DNA from: an uncultured Clostridium sp.
GTDB lineage: Bacteria; Bacillota; Clostridia; Oscillospirales; Acutalibacteraceae
NCBI GenBank assembly: GCA_934717555.1
Contig: CAKUYY010000001.1
Coordinates: forward strand, 84,497-148,496
Direction of reading: 5' to 3'
DNA: 64,000 nucleotides
Below, piece after piece: positions 1 through 7,245 of this stretch. A program made the translations under genes and the position numbers. Below the pieces are notes generated by a model. The model ran no database searches. It was not told the origin of the DNA and saw nothing but the letters and a program-made list of their open reading frames with translations. Positions within the stretch are counted from its first letter, which is position 1; each line of letters begins with the position of its first letter.

Positions 1-2
1 GC

Positions 3-617
3 ATTCACAAAATCGCCGCGTCGAAGTCTTCTCAGGACTGCAAACAGGAATTGGGGATTCCGGTAGATCGGGTATGTGTCACTTGCGGATATAGTGCGTA
101 TGAGGATCAGCATCAGGATGTCATGCTTCATGAGATCGCGAAATTGCCGGAAGCAATCAAAGAAAGGCTGTTTGTCATCGTTCCCATGCAGTATGGAAGG
201 TATAACCAGCCTTACATTGACCGGGTACACCGGGAGGCGGAACAATGCGGCTGCGGCGTCAGGATTTTGGAGGAATATTACCCCTTTGAGAAAAACGCGG
301 TGATGAGCCTTGCCACCGATATCTACCTGCATATGAGGGATACGGACGCTTTTTCCAATTCCTTAAAGGAACAGGTATATGCCGGATCCAGGGTAATCAT
401 TGGATCTTGGCTGAAATATTATGAGTTGGAGCAAATGCGGGCACCCGTTGTCATGTTGGACTCCTTTGAGGAGCTGCCCGACCAGTTGACGAAGATGACC
501 GCTCAGATTTCTTTGGAAGATAAAAAACTGTTTTCCCCCATCTATTCCCTGTACTCCTCCGAAAAAGTAAAAGCGGAATGGGAAAAAGTTATCAACGAAG
601 TGTTAAAAAGGAGGTAA
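3..617 (+). CDS. Glycosyltransferase, GT56 (WecF)-like, 5' end cut by window
   Basis: The reading frame is open from base 3, so the N-terminal part lies outside the window; 205 residues are visible. The C-terminal half resembles the WecF/GT56 fucosaminyltransferase family: a central VPM-YG block followed by YID-V, then a DAFSNSLKEQ segment and an IIGSWLKY-EL stretch, the expected nucleotide-sugar-binding half of a GT-B fold. It would transfer a deoxy-amino sugar to a lipid-linked intermediate at the inner membrane face. This fits the UDP-FucNAc genes downstream. The next gene starts 7 bp after the stop. The family call rests on recalled motifs, so the sugar specificity is inference. Confidence 0.6.
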   Translation: MHKIAASKSSQDCKQELGIPVDRVCVTCGYSAYEDQHQDVMLHEIAKLPEAIKERLFVIVPMQYGRYNQPYIDRVHREAEQCGCGVRILEEYYPFEKNAVMSLATDIYLHMRDTDAFSNSLKEQVYAGSRVIIGSWLKYYELEQMRAPVVMLDSFEELPDQLTKMTAQISLEDKKLFSPIYSLYSSEKVKAEWEKVINEVLKRR

Positions 618-624
618 GGACGGA

Positions 625-1533
625 TTGAATTTCAGCGAGAATTGCAGTCTGTTGGTGTGCAGCTGCGACAAATACGCTACAGCGTGGTATCCATATTTTG
701 AGTTAATCAAAAAGTATTGGCCAGAGCATCCGCAAAAAATATATCTGAATACTGAAACGAAACAGTACCACTGTGAAGGATTGGAGATTCAAACCATCAA
801 TTCCAGCGGGAATTACACTTGGAGCCAGAGGCTTTACCACTGTTTAGACCAGATTGACACGAAGTACGTGGTTTTTTCTCTAGAGGATTTCTTTCTGCTG
901 GATTATGTGAACCAAAGCAAGATGAACCGATGTATGGAATGGATGGAGGAAGACAGCTCTATCGCGGTTTGCAGGTTTTATGCATCCAATCTGGATAAAT
1001 TAAAGAAAGTATGGAAAAACAGCGAGTTCCGTATCGCGGAATCCGATATTCTGTACCGCCTGGATACGCAGGTTGCATTATGGAATCGGGAAACATTGAT
1101 GTCTTTCCTGGATTTATCAGAAAATCCGTGGCAATTTGAGGAAAAGGGTTCCAAGAGGGTGGCTGGCTCGGAGAAGAAATTTCTATGGCTTTATCAAAAA
1201 AACGACTTTGATCTCGATGGCATGATTTTCCCATATAGAAATAATCCCAGATATGGATATGGAATCGCCTGGGGGAGATGGCTTTGGAACAATAAGGTTT
1301 GGTTTGAAAAAAATCAGATAAAAAATGTAGATGTACATAAATTGGGTGTATTGTCAGAACGGTCTGTTGATCGGAGATATCGGATGCTGTATTGTTCCAA
1401 TCCGCAGGGAATGGCAAAAGTTCTGAGAGCGTTTTACCGGGGAATAGACAAAATGGAAAAGGTAACGCAAAATGTCCGAATCTACGGTTTCCGGAAGGGC
1501 CTGAAAATTTCAAGTGTAGGGATAAAGAAATGA
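625..1533 (+). CDS. Unknown cytosolic protein of polysaccharide locus
   Basis: 302 residues starting at TTG 625, chosen because AAAAGGAGG (606-614) sits 10 bp upstream. There is no signal peptide and no membrane segment. The start (SLLVCSCDKY, then WYPYFELIKKYWP) and the phrase YVVFSLEDFFLLD look like a nucleotide-sugar-dependent enzyme fold with an acidic E-D pair, but no named family can be assigned. It lies between a glycosyltransferase and a flippase and overlaps the flippase start by an ATGA junction, so a role in repeat-unit assembly, perhaps as a glycosyltransferase, is likely but inferred. Confidence 0.6.
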   Translation: MNFSENCSLLVCSCDKYATAWYPYFELIKKYWPEHPQKIYLNTETKQYHCEGLEIQTINSSGNYTWSQRLYHCLDQIDTKYVVFSLEDFFLLDYVNQSKMNRCMEWMEEDSSIAVCRFYASNLDKLKKVWKNSEFRIAESDILYRLDTQVALWNRETLMSFLDLSENPWQFEEKGSKRVAGSEKKFLWLYQKNDFDLDGMIFPYRNNPRYGYGIAWGRWLWNNKVWFEKNQIKNVDVHKLGVLSERSVDRRYRMLYCSNPQGMAKVLRAFYRGIDKMEKVTQNVRIYGFRKGLKISSVGIKK

Positions 1534-3035
1534 ACAGTCAGAAACAAATTAAACTGGGAGCAATGATTTCTTATGCTGCCATTGCCATTAATATTGTCGC
1601 CACTCTGCTCTATACCCCCTGGATGGTCAGGCAAATTGGGCAAGCCAATTATGGGTTATTTACCCTAGCCACTTCGCTGATTAATCTGTTCCTCATTGAT
1701 TTTGGCATCAGCTCTGCCATGTCCCGTTTTTTATCAAAATATCGGGCGGAAGGCAAGCAGGAGGAAATCAAACAGCTACTGGGCGCCACCTATAAGCTCT
1801 TTTTATTTTTGGATCTCCTGTTATTGGTGGTTGTCAGCGTTGTTTACTTCTTTTTAGGGGATATCTACGCGAAATTGGATCAATCCGAGCTGGATACTTT
1901 CCGGATCCTGTTTATTATTGTCGCCAGTTTCAATTTAATCAGTTTCCCTTGCCTTACCCAGAACGGGATATTGACCTCCTATGAAAAGTTTATCCAGCTG
2001 AAATTGTGCGATCTGTTCAGGAAATTGTTCACAATCGTACTGGTGGTTCTAGCGTTGCTGCTCAATATGGGGGTAATCGCCGTTGTGGCGGCCAACGCGG
2101 TAGCCGGCGTCGTTACCATCCTCATTAAGCTGGTGATTATTAAATCCCAGATCAAGGTCAAAGCGTCGTTTCACATTACCCAAAAAGGCATCTATCGAAT
2201 GATTTTTGGATTTTCCGTCTGGGTTACCGTGATTACATTCGCTCAAAAGCTTATTTATAATATGGCTTCTTCTATTTTAGGGATAGTGTCCGGGGCGATC
2301 GCCATCGCTATTTTTGCACCGGCATCCTCTATCGCCAGCTATTATTATACTGTCGCTGAAGCGATCAACGGGCTTTTCCTTCCCACGATTTCCAGGAAAA
2401 TAGCTGCGAATCGGGAGGAGGAGATTACCCCCCTGATGATTAAGGTGGGGCGTTTTCAGATGTTTATCCTGAGCTGGGTTTTTGTGGGGTTTATTTGCGT
2501 TGGGAAAGAATTTATGGTTTTATGGATGGGCCAGGATTATGTCATGTCCTATTATTGCACCATCTTGATCTTGTTTCCCGCCCTGCTGGAATATTCCCAG
2601 CAGATTGGGAAAACCACCATTATCGCCAAGAATCTGGTGAAATGGCAGGCGATCGGCTTTTCCATCATCGGCGTGGTCACGCTGGGATTATCCTTTTTGC
2701 TGGGATATTATTTTGGGGTGGTGGGGGTCTGCACCTCCATTTGTATCGCCGGCTGCGCCAATGTGGTATGGCAATGTTACATTTTTTCTCACAAGCTTCA
2801 TATGGACATGAAATCGTTTTATCTCAAATGTTATCTGCCCATGCTCATTCCTTGTCTGTTGACAGTTTTTCTGGGCGGATATTTGGTATCCCTTTTCTCA
2901 CACAATGGTTGGTTCTATTTGGTGATAAAAGCATGTATTGTTTCCATGGTATATCTGGCCGCCTATTTCCTGTTCGCGATGAATAAAGAAAGGAAGCGCG
3001 CCTTATTCCAGAAATTAAAATTAAAACGGAGTTGA
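1530..3035 (+). CDS. Polysaccharide flippase (Wzx/MATE-like)
   Basis: 501 residues. The start is ATG 1530, which overlaps the previous stop (ATGA) and matches the usual short cytosolic N-terminus before the first helix; the frame is open further upstream but has no ribosome site there. About 12-14 hydrophobic helices span the protein, with a typical MOP-superfamily start (IVATLLYTPWMVRQIG, then NYGLFTLATSLINLFLIDFG). It is expected to move the undecaprenyl-linked repeat unit across the membrane. It sits in the middle of a co-directional locus with a glycosyltransferase upstream and sugar-nucleotide genes downstream. Confidence 0.88.
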   Translation: MNSQKQIKLGAMISYAAIAINIVATLLYTPWMVRQIGQANYGLFTLATSLINLFLIDFGISSAMSRFLSKYRAEGKQEEIKQLLGATYKLFLFLDLLLLVVVSVVYFFLGDIYAKLDQSELDTFRILFIIVASFNLISFPCLTQNGILTSYEKFIQLKLCDLFRKLFTIVLVVLALLLNMGVIAVVAANAVAGVVTILIKLVIIKSQIKVKASFHITQKGIYRMIFGFSVWVTVITFAQKLIYNMASSILGIVSGAIAIAIFAPASSIASYYYTVAEAINGLFLPTISRKIAANREEEITPLMIKVGRFQMFILSWVFVGFICVGKEFMVLWMGQDYVMSYYCTILILFPALLEYSQQIGKTTIIAKNLVKWQAIGFSIIGVVTLGLSFLLGYYFGVVGVCTSICIAGCANVVWQCYIFSHKLHMDMKSFYLKCYLPMLIPCLLTVFLGGYLVSLFSHNGWFYLVIKACIVSMVYLAAYFLFAMNKERKRALFQKLKLKRS

Positions 3036-3039
3036 TAAA

Positions 3040-4086
3040 ATGGGACTGTTTACGAATAAAGTGCTCATGATTTCAGGAGGCACCGGCTCGTTTGGCAACG
3101 CGGTGCTAAACCGGTTTTTGACAACTGATATTGGGGAAATCCGCATTTTTTCCCGGGATGAGAAAAAACAGGACGACATGCGCCATGAATACCAGGCGAA
3201 ATACCCGGAGGCAAGCAACAAAATCAAGTTTTATATAGGGGATGTACGGGATATACAGTCGGTGCGCAACGCCATGCACAATGTAGATTATATTTTCCAC
3301 GCGGCGGCTTTAAAGCAGGTGCCCTCCTGCGAATTTTTCCCTATTGAGGCGGTAAAGACCAATGTCCTGGGTACCGAAAATGTCCTGACAGCGGCCATTG
3401 ACGAGGGTGTCAAGAAGATTATCTGTCTGTCCACGGATAAGGCGGCTTACCCCGTCAATGCCATGGGCACTTCCAAGGCGATGATGGAGAAGGTGATTGT
3501 GGCGAAATCAAGGACTGTGTCGCCGGATAAGACCAGCATCTGTTGTACAAGATATGGAAACGTGCTTTGTTCCAGAGGTTCCGTGGTCCCTCTTTGGATT
3601 GAGCAGATCAAGGCGGGAAACCCCATTACCATTACCGAGCCGTCCATGACACGCTTTGTGATGAGCCTTGAGGAAGCGGTGGAGCTTGTCGTATTTGCTT
3701 TCCAGAACGCGGAATCCGGCGACATTATGGTACAGAAAGCGCCGGCCTGCACCATTGAAGTGCTGGCACAGGCGGTGAAGGAGCTGTTCCATTCGGATGA
3801 TGAGATTAAGGTGATCGGGATCCGCCACGGCGAGAAGATGTACGAAACGCTTTTGACCAATGAAGAATGCGCCAACGCCATTGATATGGGCAATTTCTAC
3901 CGTGTACCATGCGATAAGAGGGATTTGAACTACGATAAGTATTTTAAAGACGGCGATGTGGGACGCAACAAACTGACAGAATTCAATTCCAATAATACAG
4001 ATTTATGGACGGTAGAACAGGTGAAGGAAAAACTGATGGAACTGAGCTATATCCGCGAAGAACTTGAGGCTTGGGAAAAAAGATAA
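3040..4086 (+). CDS. capE: UDP-GlcNAc 4,6-dehydratase / 5-epimerase (CapE/FnlA type)
   Basis: 348 residues, first enzyme of UDP-N-acetyl-L-fucosamine synthesis. An SDR Rossmann start GGTGSFG is at residues 13-19. The catalytic region reads LSTDKAAYPVNAMGTSK with D133-K134 and M142-x3-K146: methionine takes the place of the usual SDR tyrosine, a feature known for CapE-type inverting dehydratases. HAAALKQVP near residue 90 is also typical. The start is 4 bp after the flippase stop, and the next gene follows 15 bp later. Order and content match capE-capF-capG (fnlA-B-C). Confidence 0.93.
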   Translation: MGLFTNKVLMISGGTGSFGNAVLNRFLTTDIGEIRIFSRDEKKQDDMRHEYQAKYPEASNKIKFYIGDVRDIQSVRNAMHNVDYIFHAAALKQVPSCEFFPIEAVKTNVLGTENVLTAAIDEGVKKIICLSTDKAAYPVNAMGTSKAMMEKVIVAKSRTVSPDKTSICCTRYGNVLCSRGSVVPLWIEQIKAGNPITITEPSMTRFVMSLEEAVELVVFAFQNAESGDIMVQKAPACTIEVLAQAVKELFHSDDEIKVIGIRHGEKMYETLLTNEECANAIDMGNFYRVPCDKRDLNYDKYFKDGDVGRNKLTEFNSNNTDLWTVEQVKEKLMELSYIREELEAWEKR

Positions 4087-4101
4087 GGATAGGGAAAAGA
4101 G

Positions 4102-5298
4102 ATGAATATATTGGTAACCGGCGCAAAGGGTATGGTGGGAACCGCCCTTGTGGCCAATTTGAAGAATATTCAGGAACAGAAAAACCGCACCCGTCCCAAC
4201 CTGCACATTGATGAGATTTATGAGTATGATATCAACTCGACACTGGAGGAGCTGGAAGAATATTGCGGGAAAGCTGATTTTGTCTTTCATCTGGCGGGGG
4301 TGAACCGTCCCAAAGACCAGGCGGAATTTATGAGCGGTAATTTTGGATTTTCTTCTGTATTGCTGGATATGCTGAAAAAGTGTAACAATAAGGTGCCTGT
4401 CATGCTTTCTTCTTCCATACAGGCTACGTTAGCGGGCAGGTTCGGAGATTCTGAGTATGGCCGTTCCAAGAAGGCGGGGGAGAAGCTATTCTTCTCCTAC
4501 GCGAAGGAAACAGGGGCAAAGGTAGCGGTTTATCGCTTCCCAAATCTGATGGGGCACAGCCGCCCCAAGTACAATTCCGCTGTTTCCACTTTCTGCTGGG
4601 CAGTGGCGAATGATGAGGCATTCACTGTCAACGACCGCAGCACGGAACTGGAGCTTTTATATATTGATGATTTGGTAGAAGGCATGTTTGACCTCCTTGA
4701 GGGGAAAGAACAGCATTGTGAGTTTAACGGCGTGGAGACAGTGTTATGTGAGAATGGACGTTACTGCTGCGTACCAGTCACCCATAAAGTAACACTTGGC
4801 GAAATTGTAGACCTGCTGGAAGAGTTTAAGGATCAGCCAAAAACCTTGACGATCCCCAAAATTCCAGAGGGAAGCTTTGCGAAAAAGCTGTATAGCCTGT
4901 ATTTAACATACCTTCCGGCGGAGAAGTTTAAATATGCGCTGAAAATGAACTGCGATGACCGCGGCAGTTTTACGGAGCTGGTACATACCGCGGACTGCGG
5001 GCAGGTAAGCGTTAATATCAGCAGGCCGGGAATTACCAAAGGGCAGCACTGGCATAATTCCAAATGGGAATTGTTTATTGTGGTTTCTGGGCATGGGCTG
5101 ATCCAGGAACGCAATATTCATACCGGGGAAACCGTGGAGTTTGAAGTGAGCGGTGATAATATAGAAGCGGTTCATATGATCCCCGGCTGGACACATAACA
5201 TCATAAACTTGAGTGATACGGAAAATTTGGTGACAGTGATGTGGGCGAACGAACAGTTTGATCCCAATCGTCCGGATACCTTTTTTGAAAAAGTATAA
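4102..5298 (+). CDS. capF: UDP-2-acetamido-2,6-dideoxy-hexose reductase (CapF/FnlB)
   Basis: 398 residues in two domains, as in CapF. Residues 1 to about 250 form an SDR reductase that begins ILVTGAKGMVGTALV. From about 265 a cupin domain follows, with the metal-site segment GQHWHNSKWELFIVVSG and a later VHMIPGWTHNI. The cupin part performs C3 epimerisation and the SDR part the C4 reduction of the CapE product, using NADPH. Length and domain order match the family. It lies between capE and capG in the same direction. Confidence 0.93.
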   Translation: MNILVTGAKGMVGTALVANLKNIQEQKNRTRPNLHIDEIYEYDINSTLEELEEYCGKADFVFHLAGVNRPKDQAEFMSGNFGFSSVLLDMLKKCNNKVPVMLSSSIQATLAGRFGDSEYGRSKKAGEKLFFSYAKETGAKVAVYRFPNLMGHSRPKYNSAVSTFCWAVANDEAFTVNDRSTELELLYIDDLVEGMFDLLEGKEQHCEFNGVETVLCENGRYCCVPVTHKVTLGEIVDLLEEFKDQPKTLTIPKIPEGSFAKKLYSLYLTYLPAEKFKYALKMNCDDRGSFTELVHTADCGQVSVNISRPGITKGQHWHNSKWELFIVVSGHGLIQERNIHTGETVEFEVSGDNIEAVHMIPGWTHNIINLSDTENLVTVMWANEQFDPNRPDTFFEKV

Positions 5299-5384
5299 TA
5301 ACTTTATTAGGGGATTCTCACCTGATGATTTATCGTGGATTCCCTTGGACCACCTGAAAATTTATATTTGGAAGGCAGGCAGCC

Positions 5385-6572
5385 ATGAACATCAAAACTG
5401 ATTATTCCGATTTGAAATTTAAGGACAATGGGAAACTGAAACTCCTCATCATTGTAGGGACCCGTCCGGAGATTATCCGGCTGGCGGCAGTGATTAATAA
5501 ATGCCGGAAGTATTTTGACGTGGTGCTCGCCCATACCGGGCAAAATTACGATTATAACCTCAATGGGATTTTCTTTGAAAACCTGAAGATTGGCCAACCA
5601 GAGGTATATATGGATGCTGTGGGAGACGACTTGGGCGCTACGGTAGGGAATATCATTAATTGTTCTTATAAATTGATGAACCAGATCAAACCGGACGCGC
5701 TGCTGATTTTAGGGGACACCAATTCCTGCCTGTCCGCCATTGCGGCAAAGCGGCTGCATATCCCGATATTCCATATGGAAGCGGGAAACCGCTGTAAAGA
5801 CGAGTGTCTGCCGGAGGAGACAAACCGCCGGATTGTGGACATTATTTCCGATGTCAATCTCGCCTATTCGGAACATGCCAGAAAATATCTGCATGAATGC
5901 GGAATGCCCAAAGAGCGCGTTTATGTGACCGGTTCGCCGATGGCGGAAGTATTGCGTCAGAATCTTTCTGAGATTGAAAGGTCGGATATCCTAGAGAAGC
6001 TTGGCTTGGAGCCGCGCAAGTATATCCTGCTTTCAGCCCATCGGGAGGAGAACATCGACACGGAAAAAAACTTCATGTCCCTGTTTACTGCGATCAATAA
6101 AATGGCGGAGAAGTACAATATGCCGATTTTGTATTCCTGCCATCCCCGCTCACGCAACCGTTTGGCGGCTTCGGGTTTTAAATTGGACAAACGGGTGATT
6201 CAGCATGAGCCCCTTGGCTTCCATGATTATAACCATTTGCAGATGAACGCTTTTGCGGTTGTTTCCGACTCCGGTACCCTGCCGGAGGAGAGCAGCTTTT
6301 TTACCAGTGTGGGCCATCCATTCCCGGCCGTGTGTATCCGTACCTCTACGGAACGCCCGGAGGCTTTGGATAAGGCTTGCTTTGTACTGGCGGGCATTGA
6401 TGAGAAAAGCCTGCTGCAAGCGGTGGACACAGCTGTTCAGATGAATCTGGACGGGGATTTTGGCATCCCTGTCCCGGACTATGTAGAAGAGAATGTCAGC
6501 ACAAAGGTAGTCAAGATCATCCAGAGCTATACAGGCGTTGTGGATAAAATGGTATGGAGAAAAACAAATTGA
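5385..6572 (+). CDS. capG: UDP-N-acetylglucosamine 2-epimerase family (CapG/FnlC)
   Basis: 395 residues. The typical IVGTRPEIIRLAAVI start of the WecB/CapG family is at residues 24-38, followed by HTGQNYD and EAGNRCKDECLPEETNRR, with a late SDSGTLPEESSF. In this context it should convert UDP-N-acetyl-L-pneumosamine to UDP-N-acetyl-L-fucosamine rather than make UDP-ManNAc. The short N-terminal extension before the Rossmann part is seen in CapG proteins. Ribosome site GGAAGG lies before ATG 5385. It is the last gene of the locus, ending before the terminator at 6693. Confidence 0.9.
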   Translation: MNIKTDYSDLKFKDNGKLKLLIIVGTRPEIIRLAAVINKCRKYFDVVLAHTGQNYDYNLNGIFFENLKIGQPEVYMDAVGDDLGATVGNIINCSYKLMNQIKPDALLILGDTNSCLSAIAAKRLHIPIFHMEAGNRCKDECLPEETNRRIVDIISDVNLAYSEHARKYLHECGMPKERVYVTGSPMAEVLRQNLSEIERSDILEKLGLEPRKYILLSAHREENIDTEKNFMSLFTAINKMAEKYNMPILYSCHPRSRNRLAASGFKLDKRVIQHEPLGFHDYNHLQMNAFAVVSDSGTLPEESSFFTSVGHPFPAVCIRTSTERPEALDKACFVLAGIDEKSLLQAVDTAVQMNLDGDFGIPVPDYVEENVSTKVVKIIQSYTGVVDKMVWRKTN

Positions 6573-6692
6573 TGGCTGTATGCACATAGGACACTATGGC
6601 GAATATCCAGGAAGAAATACCTAGAGAAACGGCAGATTGTTCCTATTGTGCGTATAAAGAAATTTGTTTCCTTATAATAGGCTGTCAAAAAC

Positions 6693-6740
6693 AAAACGGG
6701 AGGGAACCCTAGTGACAATAGGCGTTCCCTCCCGTTTTTA
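6693..6740. terminator. Bidirectional terminator after the FucNAc locus
   Basis: A perfect 15-bp stem (6693-6707 with 6724-6738) starts with A's and ends in T's. It can stop transcription from capG on the plus strand and from the SpoIIID-like gene on the minus strand. Confidence 0.85.
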
Positions 6741-6759
6741 TTCTTTTGTAAGGCAACAT

Positions 6760-6903
6760 TCAAAGTCGGTTCTGAGAAGAGACATCCGTATGTACGGTAG
6801 ATTTGCTTACACCGAATTTTTTCGCGGCCTTGCGCACCGTGGCCTTGCTTTCTATGATATATTCCCCTAGTTCAACGGCGCGCTCTTCAACAATACCTTT
6901 CAC
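6760..6903 (-). pseudogene. spoIIID: Truncated SpoIIID-like sporulation regulator
   Basis: A 47-residue frame starts at GTG 6903 with GGGAGG 7 bp upstream. It reads MKGIVEERAVELGEYIIES, then KATVRKAAKKFGVSKSTVH: the N-terminal helix and helix-turn-helix of SpoIIID, the sigma-E-dependent DNA-binding regulator of mother-cell genes. The family is normally about 90 residues with a C-terminal basic helix. Here the frame departs from the family after TVHTDVS and stops four residues later, right at the terminator. The other frames downstream hold no continuation that I can see. It is probably a remnant or duplicate; a functional mini-protein is possible. Confidence 0.7.
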
Positions 6904-7245
6904 ATATTCACCCTCCCAGTTTTAAGATCGTTCCATATATATGCGCAGGCAGGGGGGAATATGTTGGACGATGTCTGTTCCTATGGCGCCGGTACACAAG
7001 GAGGAACGAAAGGCATTTTATAAAATGCTTTTATAGAAATTAATCAAAAAATATTACAACGAATTTTTATTTTATCCATAGAATCATACAAACTTTTTTG
7101 ATATAATAATTGCTCGAAAGCACATCACCCTGTAATCAGCAATAAAAACGATAGAAAAGAAAACCAACAAAATAAGGAGGTGCAGGCAGACCTTTCCGGA
7201 ACAAGGTCATAAAGGGGCCAAAAGTCTGGAGATCTGCTTTTCGCA
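6904..7245. other. AT-rich divergent intergenic region
   Basis: It holds upstream sequence of the SpoIIID-like frame and the leader of the GH84 gene. A 16-bp palindrome is at 7013-7028 (GCATTTTA / TAAAATGC), a TATAAT box at 7102-7107 with no good -35, and a strong ribosome site AAGGAGGTG near 7174 that has no clear frame behind it. A weak CAGACCTTT / AAAAGTCTG pairing lies between that site and ATG 7246. Confidence 0.45.

Noticed and set aside
5299..5384. Apparent hairpin between capF and capG
   Set aside because: The GGATTC elements are direct, not inverted, repeats, so no stem forms.
6664..6870. 68-codon plus-strand frame over the terminator and SpoIIID-like region
   Set aside because: It crosses the terminator stem and is the antisense of the SpoIIID-like frame, which has both a ribosome site and family motifs.
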